Source of the DNA: Campylobacter showae CSUNSWCD
GTDB lineage: Bacteria > Campylobacterota > Campylobacteria > Campylobacterales > Campylobacteraceae
Assembly (NCBI RefSeq): GCF_000313615.1
Contig: NZ_AMZQ01000001.1
Location: 337,825 to 401,824, forward strand
DNA length: 64,000 nt
Direction of reading: 5' to 3'
Part shown: piece after piece, positions 35,284 to 43,715 of the stretch
Position numbering within the stretch: position 1 is the first letter of the stretch
How the letters are laid out: the number at the start of each line of letters is the position of its first letter
Translations under genes and position numbers: made by a program
The notes under the pieces: generated by a model
What the model was told of the DNA's origin: nothing
Seen by the model: only the letters and a program-made list of their open reading frames with translations
The model's database searches: none

Positions 35284-36414
35284 TTGCTAGACGTTACGCT
35301 GGTAATGCTCGGAGCCGGAAGCTCCAGCCGTTTTGAAATGCCCGTTAAAAAGCAGTGGCTGCGCGTCGGAGGCGATCCGCTATGGCTCTTTGCGGCTAAA
35401 AATTTAAGCTCGCACTATGCTTTTAAAGAGATAATCATCGCCTCAAACGAGGAAAAATATATGAGCAAATTTGCCCCAACGTATCGCTTCATAAAAGGCG
35501 GCGCGACGCGTCAAGAGAGCCTAAAAAACGCGCTTAAACTCGTTCAAAGCGAATACGTTTTGGTTAGCGACATCGCTCGTCCGATGATTAGCGCCGAGCT
35601 TTTCTCGCGCATCATAGGCGGCATCCAAAACGCCGACTGCGTCATACCTGCGCTAAAAGTGCCAGATACCGTTTATCTGGGCTCCCAGGCCGTCGATAGA
35701 GAGCAAATCAAACTCATCCAGACTCCGCAGCTCTCGCGCACGGCAATGCTAAAAAGTGCGCTTGAATCGGGTCAAATTTACACCGACGATAGCTCGGCGA
35801 TAGCGGCTGCGGGCGGTAAAATTTGGTACGTGCAGGGCGATGAAAACGCTAGAAAAATCACATTTAAAGACGATCTTTCTAAAATTTGCGGGCTTGGCGC
35901 GCCGTTAAGCGAAATTTACGTGGGCAACGGCTTTGACGTGCATGCCTTTGAAGAAGAGAAAAAAGAGGGAAGTTTCGTAACAATCGGTGGCGAGAAAATC
36001 CCTTTTGAACGGAATTTAAAGGCCCACTCCGACGGCGACGTAGCTATCCACGCGCTCATCGACGCGATACTGGGAGCAGCCGGGCTGGGTGATATAGGCG
36101 AGCATTTCCCAGATACCGACGATAAATTTAAGGGCGCTGACTCTGCTATGTTACTAAAAGAAGCATATAGGCTCGTTCAAAGCGTTGGATTTGAGCTTAT
36201 TAATGCCGATATTACCGTTATTGCCGAGCGACCAAAGCTTAGTAAATTTAAATCCGCGATGGAAATAAACATCGCAAATGCACTAAATTTAACCCCGAGC
36301 CGCATAAACGTAAAGGCCACTACGACCGAGAGGCTGGGCTTTACGGGGCGAGGCGAGGGTATAGCCGCTACGGCGTCGGCGAGTCTAAAAATTTACGACT
36401 GGACGCAAAAATAA
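35284..36414 (+). CDS. ispDF: Bifunctional IspD-IspF enzyme
   Basis: The 376-residue fusion carries two steps of the MEP isoprenoid pathway. The IspD part (about 1-210) has LGAGSSSRF and KKQWLRVGG for CTP transfer to methylerythritol phosphate. The IspF part (about 215-376) begins [10 protein letters not shown] and has [18 protein letters not shown], which binds the metal, and [14 protein letters not shown]. Start is TTG after AAAGGAG; no ATG is nearby. The fusion is normal for Campylobacter. The regulator gene follows after 18 bases. Confidence 0.97.
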   Translation: MLDVTLVMLGAGSSSRFEMPVKKQWLRVGGDPLWLFAAKNLSSHYAFKEIIIASNEEKYMSKFAPTYRFIKGGATRQESLKNALKLVQSEYVLVSDIARPMISAELFSRIIGGIQNADCVIPALKVPDTVYLGSQAVDREQIKLIQTPQLSRTAMLKSALESGQIYTDDSSAIAAAGGKIWYVQGDENARKITFKDDLSKICGLGAPLSEIYVGNGFDVHAFEEEKKEGSFVTIGGEKIPFERNLKAHSDGDVAIHALIDAILGAAGLGDIGEHFPDTDDKFKGADSAMLLKEAYRLVQSVGFELINADITVIAERPKLSKFKSAMEINIANALNLTPSRINVKATTTERLGFTGRGEGIAATASASLKIYDWTQK

Positions 36415-36432
36415 AACGACGAAAGTAAAAAA

Positions 36433-37359
36433 ATGAGAGTTTTGATAATAGAAAACGAAATCTACCTAGCCCAAAGCATCGCCTCGAAGCTAGAAAATCT
36501 AGGCTATGAGTGCGAGATCGCAAGGAGCGCGGCGGAGGTGATGAAAAGCGAGCCTGAGCAGAGGGCAAAGGAGGGCGGCAAGGACGTGCACTTTGACGTG
36601 GTCCTGCTCTCTAGCGCATTTGCGGGCGACGAGACGCTAAAAATCATACAAAAATTTAAAGACTCCGTCGTCATCCTGCTCATCACCTATATCAGCAACG
36701 ACACCGTCTCGATCCCGATACAAGCGGGTGCAAGCGACTACATACAAAAGCCGTTTATGATCGAGGAGTTGGTGCGAAAGATCAAGCATTTCGAGGAATT
36801 TAGGCGGCTGCAAACATTTATAAAGACCTATCAGGACTACTTAAACTATCATTTTAAGGCGGTTTCGGCGCTAAATTTCGACTTTAAGCGCATAAAGCTG
36901 CCGCTTCTCATCAAATGCAATAAAATGATAAACGCCGATAACTTCGTTTTTGAGTACGCAAAGGCGCTAAATTTGAGCTTTAAGTACGTGCCGCTTGAGC
37001 CTGGTATCGACGTAGAGGCAATAGCCGCGGCAAATCCGCGCACGCTTTTGTATTTTTCAAATTTTCAAATTTTACGCCAAGAGACCAAAAATCAAATCGT
37101 CTCTCTCGCGGCCAAACGCAAGCTCATCGCAAGCTCGACCAATCTGAACGAAGAGACGCCGATGGAGACGCTAAACATCACAAGCGATGAGAAAAATTTC
37201 CAAATCGACGAAATTTTGACGATCGACGACTACATCAAGCACATCATCGTAAACTATCAGGACAAATACCCCGACACCGAGCTTAGCAAAAAGCTAGGGA
37301 TCTCGCGCAAATCGCTTTGGGAAAAGAGGAAAAAATATGACGTCGTCAAGAAAAAATAA
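36433..37359 (+). CDS. CemR/Cj1608-like atypical response regulator
   Basis: The 308-residue protein has a receiver-like domain (1-120) whose acidic pocket is altered: IIENEIYL instead of the usual paired acidic residues, and VVLLSSAF with Ser in place of the phosphorylated Asp. The Lys-type end (DYIQKPFM) is kept. The C-terminal helix-turn-helix (LSKKLGISRKSLWEKRKKY) would bind DNA. Order mrp-ispDF-regulator-ATP-sulfurylase-like-pgpA matches C. jejuni Cj1606c-Cj1610, so this is the Cj1608 orthologue, reported as an energy-metabolism regulator (CemR) that also touches oriC. No partner kinase is adjacent. Confidence 0.88.
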   Translation: MRVLIIENEIYLAQSIASKLENLGYECEIARSAAEVMKSEPEQRAKEGGKDVHFDVVLLSSAFAGDETLKIIQKFKDSVVILLITYISNDTVSIPIQAGASDYIQKPFMIEELVRKIKHFEEFRRLQTFIKTYQDYLNYHFKAVSALNFDFKRIKLPLLIKCNKMINADNFVFEYAKALNLSFKYVPLEPGIDVEAIAAANPRTLLYFSNFQILRQETKNQIVSLAAKRKLIASSTNLNEETPMETLNITSDEKNFQIDEILTIDDYIKHIIVNYQDKYPDTELSKKLGISRKSLWEKRKKYDVVKKK

Positions 37360-38521
37360 CGCCGTTTGGATAAACGACGAGGCCTTCGGCGCGCTTGATC
37401 TCATAGAAAATCAAATTTTTAGCAAATTTAACCGTCTGATGAACGAAAAAGAGGCGAACGAGATCTATGAGACGGGCTTTTTGGCCGGCGAGCCGATGCC
37501 ATATACTTTTGTCTTTGCGCCACACGGCAAGCGCAATCAAGAAACGATAAAAAACGCCTCAAAGGGCGATCATATCGAGCTTATCAACGGCGGCAAGGTC
37601 GTAGGGTATATTGAGGTCGGCGAGGTTTTTAAATTTAACGCCGAGAAAAGCTCGCAAGATATCTTTCGCGCTAACGAAGCCGCGCCCGCACAGCAAAGCC
37701 AAAGCGGCGAACTAGCCGTAAGTGGCGAGATAAAAATCTACGACGATAAGCTAGCCGAGGTAAGAAAACTCATCGAAGAGGTCAAAAGGGAGCAAAACGT
37801 CCGAAAAATCTCGGCGATCATGCTAACTGCGGAACCCTTTAACCGCGCGCACGAGCGCCTGATCAGGATGACGATAGATAGCTCCGATCTGGTGTTGCTA
37901 TTTTTACTAAAAAGCCACGGCGCGGACGAGATGATGAGCTTTTCGCTCAAAAAAAGCGTACTGGAATACTTCATCCAAAACTACGTCCCCAAAAACCGCC
38001 TGATCATCGTGCCTTTTGAGAACTCAAATCTCTTTAGCTCGCACCTAAACCCGACGCTAGAGTGCATCGCGGCGCATAGGTTGGGCGCGCATAAGCTAAT
38101 AGTAGGGCAAAATCACGCCGGTATCGGGATGTTTTACGATCACAACGTCGCTCACACGGTGCTGGAGCGCTATAAAAACGATCTAAATTTAGATATCGTC
38201 GTGCTGCCCGAGCTCGTCTACTGCGACGAGTGCAAGACGCTAGTTAGCACCAAGACCTGCCCGCACGGCCAGCATCATCACATCAAATATCACGCCCAGA
38301 CGCTAAAAACCTTGCTGCTAGCGGGCATCTTGCCTCCTGCGATCCTCATGCGGCGCGATATCTCGGCGATGATACTGAGCGAGCTTTTCCCGAACCGATT
38401 TGAAAATATCCAAAAGCTTTGCGACGATCTTTTTCCTAGCAATGGACTGCTCGAAAAGCAGACGGAGAGGGAGTTTTACGAAAATTTGATGAAGCTTTAT
38501 CAGACGACGTCGCTGACTTAA
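37337..38521 (+). CDS. ATP-sulfurylase-like protein (Cj1609 orthologue)
   Basis: The 394-residue protein aligns with sulfate adenylyltransferase: AIMLTAEPFNRAHERLIR corresponds to the QxRNPxHxxH region, GQNHAGIGMFYD to GRDHAGVG, and CDECKTLVSTKTCPHG to the Zn-like Cys motif. The first motif has lost one of the two catalytic His (HERL instead of HxxH), so catalysis is doubtful. It overlaps the regulator gene by 23 bases. Sulfate activation or a moonlighting role are both possible; I favour a diverged function. Confidence 0.8.
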   Translation: MTSSRKNNAVWINDEAFGALDLIENQIFSKFNRLMNEKEANEIYETGFLAGEPMPYTFVFAPHGKRNQETIKNASKGDHIELINGGKVVGYIEVGEVFKFNAEKSSQDIFRANEAAPAQQSQSGELAVSGEIKIYDDKLAEVRKLIEEVKREQNVRKISAIMLTAEPFNRAHERLIRMTIDSSDLVLLFLLKSHGADEMMSFSLKKSVLEYFIQNYVPKNRLIIVPFENSNLFSSHLNPTLECIAAHRLGAHKLIVGQNHAGIGMFYDHNVAHTVLERYKNDLNLDIVVLPELVYCDECKTLVSTKTCPHGQHHHIKYHAQTLKTLLLAGILPPAILMRRDISAMILSELFPNRFENIQKLCDDLFPSNGLLEKQTEREFYENLMKLYQTTSLT

Positions 38522-38593
38522 ATTTGCTAAAATCGCACTAAAAATTGGCGAACAAAAACGCCATAATATTTAAATTTGATTTCAAGGAAAAAT

Positions 38594-39091
38594 ATGCAAA
38601 GGTTATTTTTAACTTTTTTCGGCGCCGGCCTAAGCCCCAAAGCTCCCGGCACGGTGGGATCGCTGGCTGGCGCGGTCGCGGCGTACGGATTTTTGATGTT
38701 TTTGCCCGCTTCCACGCTATTTTTGGTTTCGATTTGTCTTTTTTTGTATAGCATCAATATCATCGACGACTATGAGGCTAAAACCGGCGTGCACGATCAC
38801 GGCAGTATCGTGATAGACGAGGTTGCTGGCGTTTGGTTGGCGATTTCTATCAGCGGCGCTACGGCGATGCAGTTTGCGCTCTCGGTTCTGTTTTTTAGGG
38901 CATTTGATATCATAAAGCCCTCCGTGATCGGCCGCATCGACAAAAACGTAAAAGGCGGGCTAGGCGTGATGGGCGATGATATGGTTGCGGGACTTTTTGC
39001 AGGTCTTCTTAGCGCTATTTGTTATGAGGCTGTTGCAAAAATCGGACTTGACTACGAGTGGATTAAATTTGAGTTGCCGTTTGTAAAGTAG
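38594..39091 (+). CDS. pgpA: Phosphatidylglycerophosphatase A
   Basis: PgpA dephosphorylates phosphatidylglycerol phosphate. The ATG at 38594 follows AAGGAAAAAT and gives 165 residues; an upstream in-frame TTG adds six. The family signatures are FGAGLSPKAPGTVGSLAG and IVIDEVAGVWLA, then FRAFDIIKPSVIGRID and MGDDMVAGLFAG. Three or four membrane segments are visible. Confidence 0.95.
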   Translation: MQRLFLTFFGAGLSPKAPGTVGSLAGAVAAYGFLMFLPASTLFLVSICLFLYSINIIDDYEAKTGVHDHGSIVIDEVAGVWLAISISGATAMQFALSVLFFRAFDIIKPSVIGRIDKNVKGGLGVMGDDMVAGLFAGLLSAICYEAVAKIGLDYEWIKFELPFVK

Positions 39092-39257
39092 TTTTATCTG
39101 GCGATTTTTGGATGATTGTTTTAAGGTAAAATCTAAATTGCTTGACATTAATTCTTGTAGTTTTTGTGAGCTTTATTGGCGACAGATTTTTGATTATCTA
39201 AATTTCAAATTCATGTGTAGTGATAGATGATAAATGAAAAAAGAGGTTGTTAAGTTT

Positions 39258-39689
39258 TTATTTTTTTGCTTTCGCCGTACCTTTTTGTTCGTAAACATCT
39301 ATCTCTCTTGCGTATTCAGGATTTTTCTTTTTTAGGTCGTTAGTCATAAAAGCTATTAGTTTGGCGTCGGCATTTTTATGTGAAGCTATAGCTAGAATAA
39401 AATTTAAATACTCTTTTGCATCCTCGGGCGCTACGCCGTCTTTCTTGGGCGGTAACCTAAAATTTGAAGAAAATGTCCTCAAAATAGAAAATAACTTATT
39501 TTTGCTAGTGCCTGGATCGTTTGCTACGGCGAGCAAATCATCTAGTGTAATACCTCGATTGGCAGCTTCTTTTGCCGCATTATTGGCCGCGATTTTGTCG
39601 CTACCTAGCTTAACCGCCATAAAAACAAGGGAAGCGACGAGCATCAAAAGAATTGTCGCCAGAATTATTACTATAGTAGTTTGATTCAT
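39258..39689 (-). CDS. Small membrane protein linked to CcsBA (Cj1012c-like)
   Basis: The 143-residue protein has one N-terminal transmembrane helix (about residues 5-27) followed by a soluble helical domain with TLDDLLAVANDPGTSKNKLFSILRTF. It overlaps the ccsBA stop by a base, so the two are cotranslated. The same neighbour is found beside the C. jejuni cytochrome c synthase gene. Function unknown; a helper in cytochrome c assembly is inferred from position only. Confidence 0.75.
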   Translation of the reverse strand: MNQTTIVIILATILLMLVASLVFMAVKLGSDKIAANNAAKEAANRGITLDDLLAVANDPGTSKNKLFSILRTFSSNFRLPPKKDGVAPEDAKEYLNFILAIASHKNADAKLIAFMTNDLKKKNPEYAREIDVYEQKGTAKAKK

Positions 39690-42600
39690 TATAGTTTTAT
39701 TGTTTTATCTGGTTTTCTAAAATATGCCAAAACGGCGATCAAAACCATCAAAAGCGCGCCTATCCATACGAAAGTAGGCACCGGTATCGGCTCACCCGCA
39801 GCGTACGAGTGCATGCCGCTTAGGTAGAAGTTTACGCCAAAATAGGTCATTATGATTGACCAATAAGCAAACATCGAAGTCACGGCAAATGCGTACTGGC
39901 TGTTTAGTTTAGGGATAAATCTGATGTGCAAAACCGCTGCGTAAACGAGAATAGAAACCAGCGCCCACGTCTCTTTGCTATCCCAGCCCCAGTAGCGACC
40001 CCAACTCTCGTTCGCCCAAACGCCGCCTAGGAAGTTGCCCATCGTAAGCAGGCTAAGACCTAGTATCATCGCCATCTCGTTTATGCGCGTGGCTTCTAGG
40101 ATATTTCGCGAAATTTCCTTATGCTCTTTGCCGCCTTGTATGACAAAAAGCACGAGCGTAAACATACCCAGCAGCGAGCAAAGTCCTAAAAATCCGTAGC
40201 TAGCCGTGATAACCGATACGTGGATCGTTAGCCAGTAGCTCTGAAGTACGGGCACTAGAGTGGTGATCTGTGGATCCATCCAGCTGAGGTGCGCGACAAA
40301 TAGCGTAACTCCTGCTAAAATTGAGGTTAGCGCCATTGCTATCGGGCTTTGACGAGAGAATACGAGACCTGATAAGCTAAGCGCCCAAGCAATGTAGACC
40401 ATTGACTCGTAGGCATTGCTCCATGGGGCGTGCTCGGCGATATACCAGCGTATGCCGATGCCGAAAGTATGCAGTAAAAACGCTAAAATATTTACGCCGT
40501 AAACGATGCTGAATAGCCATTTGATATTTAATTTAGGCCTTGCCATTTTAGCAAACACGAAACATAAAAGCCCAAGTCCAGTCAAGAGATATATCGGCGT
40601 TAGCGACTCGAAAATTTTATATTCGTTAAAAAACAGCTCCATCTCGATGCGTTTTTCGCCAGGCATGACTGCTTTGCCGTGTTCTTGTTGATAGGTTTTT
40701 ATCTCGGCTAGAGCCTGATTTGCTCGGCGCCAGTTGTTGTTTTCGGTAGCTTCGGCAACGCTAGTAAAATAGCCTCTTAGCATCCTGCCGATCGGCTCAC
40801 TTTCGTTTTTAGGAAGATACATCATAGCTGAAGCCGGCGCGTACCACGTATTATTCGGGTCGTCTATTCTTGGAAACATCGTAAAGACTTCGCCGACAAA
40901 TACCATATAAAGTATATTTAGACGCTCGTCTACTTTTTGTAAGTCTTTATCGAACGTACCGCGTTCGCCAGGTGTTTTGCGGTTTGCTGCTTCAGCAAAT
41001 TTGGCTAGTTTGTAGATGCTTTTGCCGTCTTTTTCATTTGTAAAAAAGTCGTTAAAGCTTGCGTATTTGGCCTTTTCGTCTATACCGATTAGTTTTTTTA
41101 GTTCTTTATTTCCGACGTAGATTATCGGCACGTTGCGCCAATACGGAGCATTTACCATAATCGAAAGTATGGCTTGGTTTGCGTTTAGGCCGTCTAATGT
41201 ATCGCCGCGATGGATTTTGTTTAAAATTTCTCTAGCAACGGTATCAAAAGGCTTCATCCTGCCATCGGCGCTTTGGATGATTAGCGTAGAGAGTTCTTTT
41301 GCATGGTTTGCGTCGATATTTCTAGCGTTATCGGCCGCGTATGTTTTGCTTGGGGCAAATGCCGCAAAACATGCTATTAGGGCAAAGCTCGCGACTTTTT
41401 TAACGGCGTCTTCGTTTATCATTTTAGCTAGTTTTCTAAAGCGTGAGCGAGGATTTACGACATTGAAAAATAGCCCCAGTCCTAGCAAAAAGTAGCCGAT
41501 GTAGGTCGGAATTTTACCCGGATCGCGGTTTACCGATAGTACGGTGCCTAGCTCGTCCTGGTCGTAACTGCTTTGAAAAAATCTATATCCGTCGTGATCT
41601 AGTACGTGGTTCATGTAAATTTTATACGGGTAGTTTCCGGTCCTAGAGTCCTCGACGATGACGTCGCTAGAGTAGCTCATCGGCGAATTTGATCCCGGAT
41701 AGCGCTTAAGCTCGAAGTCCTCAAGTTTTAATGAAAATGGAAGCTCGACCATCTTTGAACCCCAGTAAACGTTGAAAAGTACGCCGTCAATCTTAGCTTT
41801 AGCCGGTATGTAGCTGTTTTCGTAGAGCATGAGCTGCTGCGTCTGGCCGTCAAACGTCAAATTTGCCACCAATGCGTCGTATTCGCCGTTTTTGCTCACG
41901 ACTCGCTTGGCAGCTTTGGTTAGCAATGATTTAGGTACGAAATTTACGTCTGTGACCGTATAGAGCTGCATCGGTAAAAACTCGGTCGCTTTGTCTTTTT
42001 CGTACTCGCCTTTTTCGTTTGTTGCCATCGTAAAGTAGCCGATGTTTTGGTTAGAAGTTAGATAAAATTTGCCCTCTTTTAGCTCGATTTTGACGAAATT
42101 TTCAAGTAGCGGCTGCGCGTCGAATGCAAAGCTAACGCCACCCACCTCGCGAGTTTCGCCAGCTTGCAGGCTTATTTCTTCTTTTGAGTCTGGGCTTGAG
42201 ACCGCAAGCCTAACCAGCGGCTCGCCTTTTTCCGCTTCGTAGTACTCTGTTTCGGCCTTTTTATAGTATCCTTCAAAGGTTAAATTTGCTTTTTTGCCCG
42301 CGATTTCAAGAGGTAAGTTAAAATCGTTTGAACCGACGGAAGTGATTTGTTTTGGGATCGAGTTTGAGTAAATTTGACCATCTTTTTCTGCGGCGATTTC
42401 TATCCTGGATACGGATCCAAATACCGCATTTGAGGTTTCGTTTTCTCTGATGTGGATATTGCCCTCAAAGCCAAGATATCGCGTCATCGCTGCGCCAAGA
42501 AGCATAAACAAAAAGCTAACGTGAAATATCAAAACGGGTAGTTTTTCTTTTCTTAAAAGGTTGTATCTAAAAATATTGTAAGCTAAATTTATGCCTAAAA

Positions 42601-42766
42601 GCACCTGTACCAAAGCAAACCAACTCGCTCCATAAACCGCCGCCCACGCGCTTTTTGTGTCGTAGTAGCTTTCTATTAACGTCGCTGCGCCGCTACCGAT
42701 AGCAAATATAACAAGTAGCACGACGGCCGACGTCATACTGAAAAATAGGGATTTTAACTCGCTCAA
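39689..42766 (-). CDS. ccsBA: Fused cytochrome c synthase CcsBA (ResB-ResC)
   Basis: The 1025-residue integral membrane protein joins ResB/CcsB and CcsA. CcsB begins with helices and a large periplasmic loop (about 100-420), and a signal-like hydrophobic segment near residue 460 starts the second part. The tryptophan-rich haem-handling motif WGRYWGWDSKETW lies near residue 920, with periplasmic His residues such as HTFGIGIRWYIAEHAPWSN. It exports haem and attaches it to CxxCH sites of NapB and the monohaem cytochrome in this window. Fusion is the rule in epsilonproteobacteria. Confidence 0.95.
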   Translation of the reverse strand: MSELKSLFFSMTSAVVLLVIFAIGSGAATLIESYYDTKSAWAAVYGASWFALVQVLLGINLAYNIFRYNLLRKEKLPVLIFHVSFLFMLLGAAMTRYLGFEGNIHIRENETSNAVFGSVSRIEIAAEKDGQIYSNSIPKQITSVGSNDFNLPLEIAGKKANLTFEGYYKKAETEYYEAEKGEPLVRLAVSSPDSKEEISLQAGETREVGGVSFAFDAQPLLENFVKIELKEGKFYLTSNQNIGYFTMATNEKGEYEKDKATEFLPMQLYTVTDVNFVPKSLLTKAAKRVVSKNGEYDALVANLTFDGQTQQLMLYENSYIPAKAKIDGVLFNVYWGSKMVELPFSLKLEDFELKRYPGSNSPMSYSSDVIVEDSRTGNYPYKIYMNHVLDHDGYRFFQSSYDQDELGTVLSVNRDPGKIPTYIGYFLLGLGLFFNVVNPRSRFRKLAKMINEDAVKKVASFALIACFAAFAPSKTYAADNARNIDANHAKELSTLIIQSADGRMKPFDTVAREILNKIHRGDTLDGLNANQAILSIMVNAPYWRNVPIIYVGNKELKKLIGIDEKAKYASFNDFFTNEKDGKSIYKLAKFAEAANRKTPGERGTFDKDLQKVDERLNILYMVFVGEVFTMFPRIDDPNNTWYAPASAMMYLPKNESEPIGRMLRGYFTSVAEATENNNWRRANQALAEIKTYQQEHGKAVMPGEKRIEMELFFNEYKIFESLTPIYLLTGLGLLCFVFAKMARPKLNIKWLFSIVYGVNILAFLLHTFGIGIRWYIAEHAPWSNAYESMVYIAWALSLSGLVFSRQSPIAMALTSILAGVTLFVAHLSWMDPQITTLVPVLQSYWLTIHVSVITASYGFLGLCSLLGMFTLVLFVIQGGKEHKEISRNILEATRINEMAMILGLSLLTMGNFLGGVWANESWGRYWGWDSKETWALVSILVYAAVLHIRFIPKLNSQYAFAVTSMFAYWSIIMTYFGVNFYLSGMHSYAAGEPIPVPTFVWIGALLMVLIAVLAYFRKPDKTIKL

Positions 42767-42851
42767 AACATATCCTTGAACATAAATTTAGTAAATCAAA
42801 ATGCACATTATAGTAATTTTTTTTAAATAAACTTACTTTTTAGTTATTATT

Positions 42852-43415
42852 TTATGATAATTTTTCGTCTTTAAGTTTAAATAAATTTAATATAAACTCA
42901 AATTCGCTAAAACCGTCCGCACCCAAAAAGTGTCCGCCTTTTTCAAATATATCGGGCGCGACGCCTAAATTTTGCGCTACCTTTAGGCTAAGTTCGCAAG
43001 GCACGATATAGTCGTCTTTTGCGGCTATTACTTTTATTAAATTCGCCGCTGATTTTATCTTTTCGTAGGCGATTTGCGGCTTGCAAAACTCATCCAAAAT
43101 CGCAAATTCCTTAATCGGCTCGTCAAATGGCGAGACGAGAACTAGACCGCCGAATTTGGGCAAATTTGCAAAACCGCTAAGAAAATTTAGGCTAGTTATC
43201 GTGCCCAGGCTGTGAGCGATGATAAATGAATTTTCGTCTAAATTTACGTTTTGCTTCATCATCTCTAGCCACTCGGTTAGCTTTGGCGTTTGCGGGGTTG
43301 GCATCTTTAAAATTTCCACCTCGGCAATGCCGCGCATCTTTTCTTTAAACCAAGAAAACCAGTGGCTTTGCGGCGAAGCGTCGTAGCCGTGAATGATATA
43401 AATTTGCTTTTTCAT
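42852..43415 (-). CDS. RBBP9/YdeN-type alpha/beta hydrolase
   Basis: The 187-residue protein has the compact serine-hydrolase pattern of the RBBP9 family: IYIIHGYDASPQSHWF at the start, the nucleophile in FIIAHSLGTITSL, the acid in AAKDDYIVP and the His in FEKGGHFLGADGF. Substrate unknown. The gene stands alone, divergent from psrABC. Confidence 0.9.
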   Translation of the reverse strand: MKKQIYIIHGYDASPQSHWFSWFKEKMRGIAEVEILKMPTPQTPKLTEWLEMMKQNVNLDENSFIIAHSLGTITSLNFLSGFANLPKFGGLVLVSPFDEPIKEFAILDEFCKPQIAYEKIKSAANLIKVIAAKDDYIVPCELSLKVAQNLGVAPDIFEKGGHFLGADGFSEFEFILNLFKLKDEKLS

Positions 43416-43617
43416 TAAATTTGCCTTTTTGAAAAAATACGCGAATTATATACAAATAAAATTAAAATAATTTTTGACGTAAAGCGCAAGAATACTTTTT
43501 AAGTTATAAATTTAAGTAAACGGCGGAACAAATATCATCAACCGTTAAAATTTGATATTTGTAAATTTGGCAAATTTGAAGTTAATTTTAAGCTTTTCCC
43601 CTAAAAAACGAAATAGT

Positions 43618-43662
43618 CGTTATCAATTAAAATTTATATTGATACGAAAAATTTACGTATCA
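43618..43662. promoter_or_regulatory. Nested dyads upstream of psrA, candidate operator
   Basis: TATCAAT (43621-43627) and ATTGATA (43638-43644) form a perfect 7-bp dyad with a 10-base spacer. The right arm runs into GATACG (43641-43646), which forms a second perfect dyad with CGTATC (43656-43661). The shared unit is CGTATCA or CGTTATCA. It lies 54-98 bases before the psrA start. The OmpR-type regulator encoded downstream is a candidate binder. The rest of the 43416-43715 gap is AT-rich and empty. Confidence 0.5.
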
Positions 43663-43715
43663 TTTACGTTGATTATTTAAGATTTCGGTAAATTTATTTT
43701 AAAAAGGGAGAAAAA

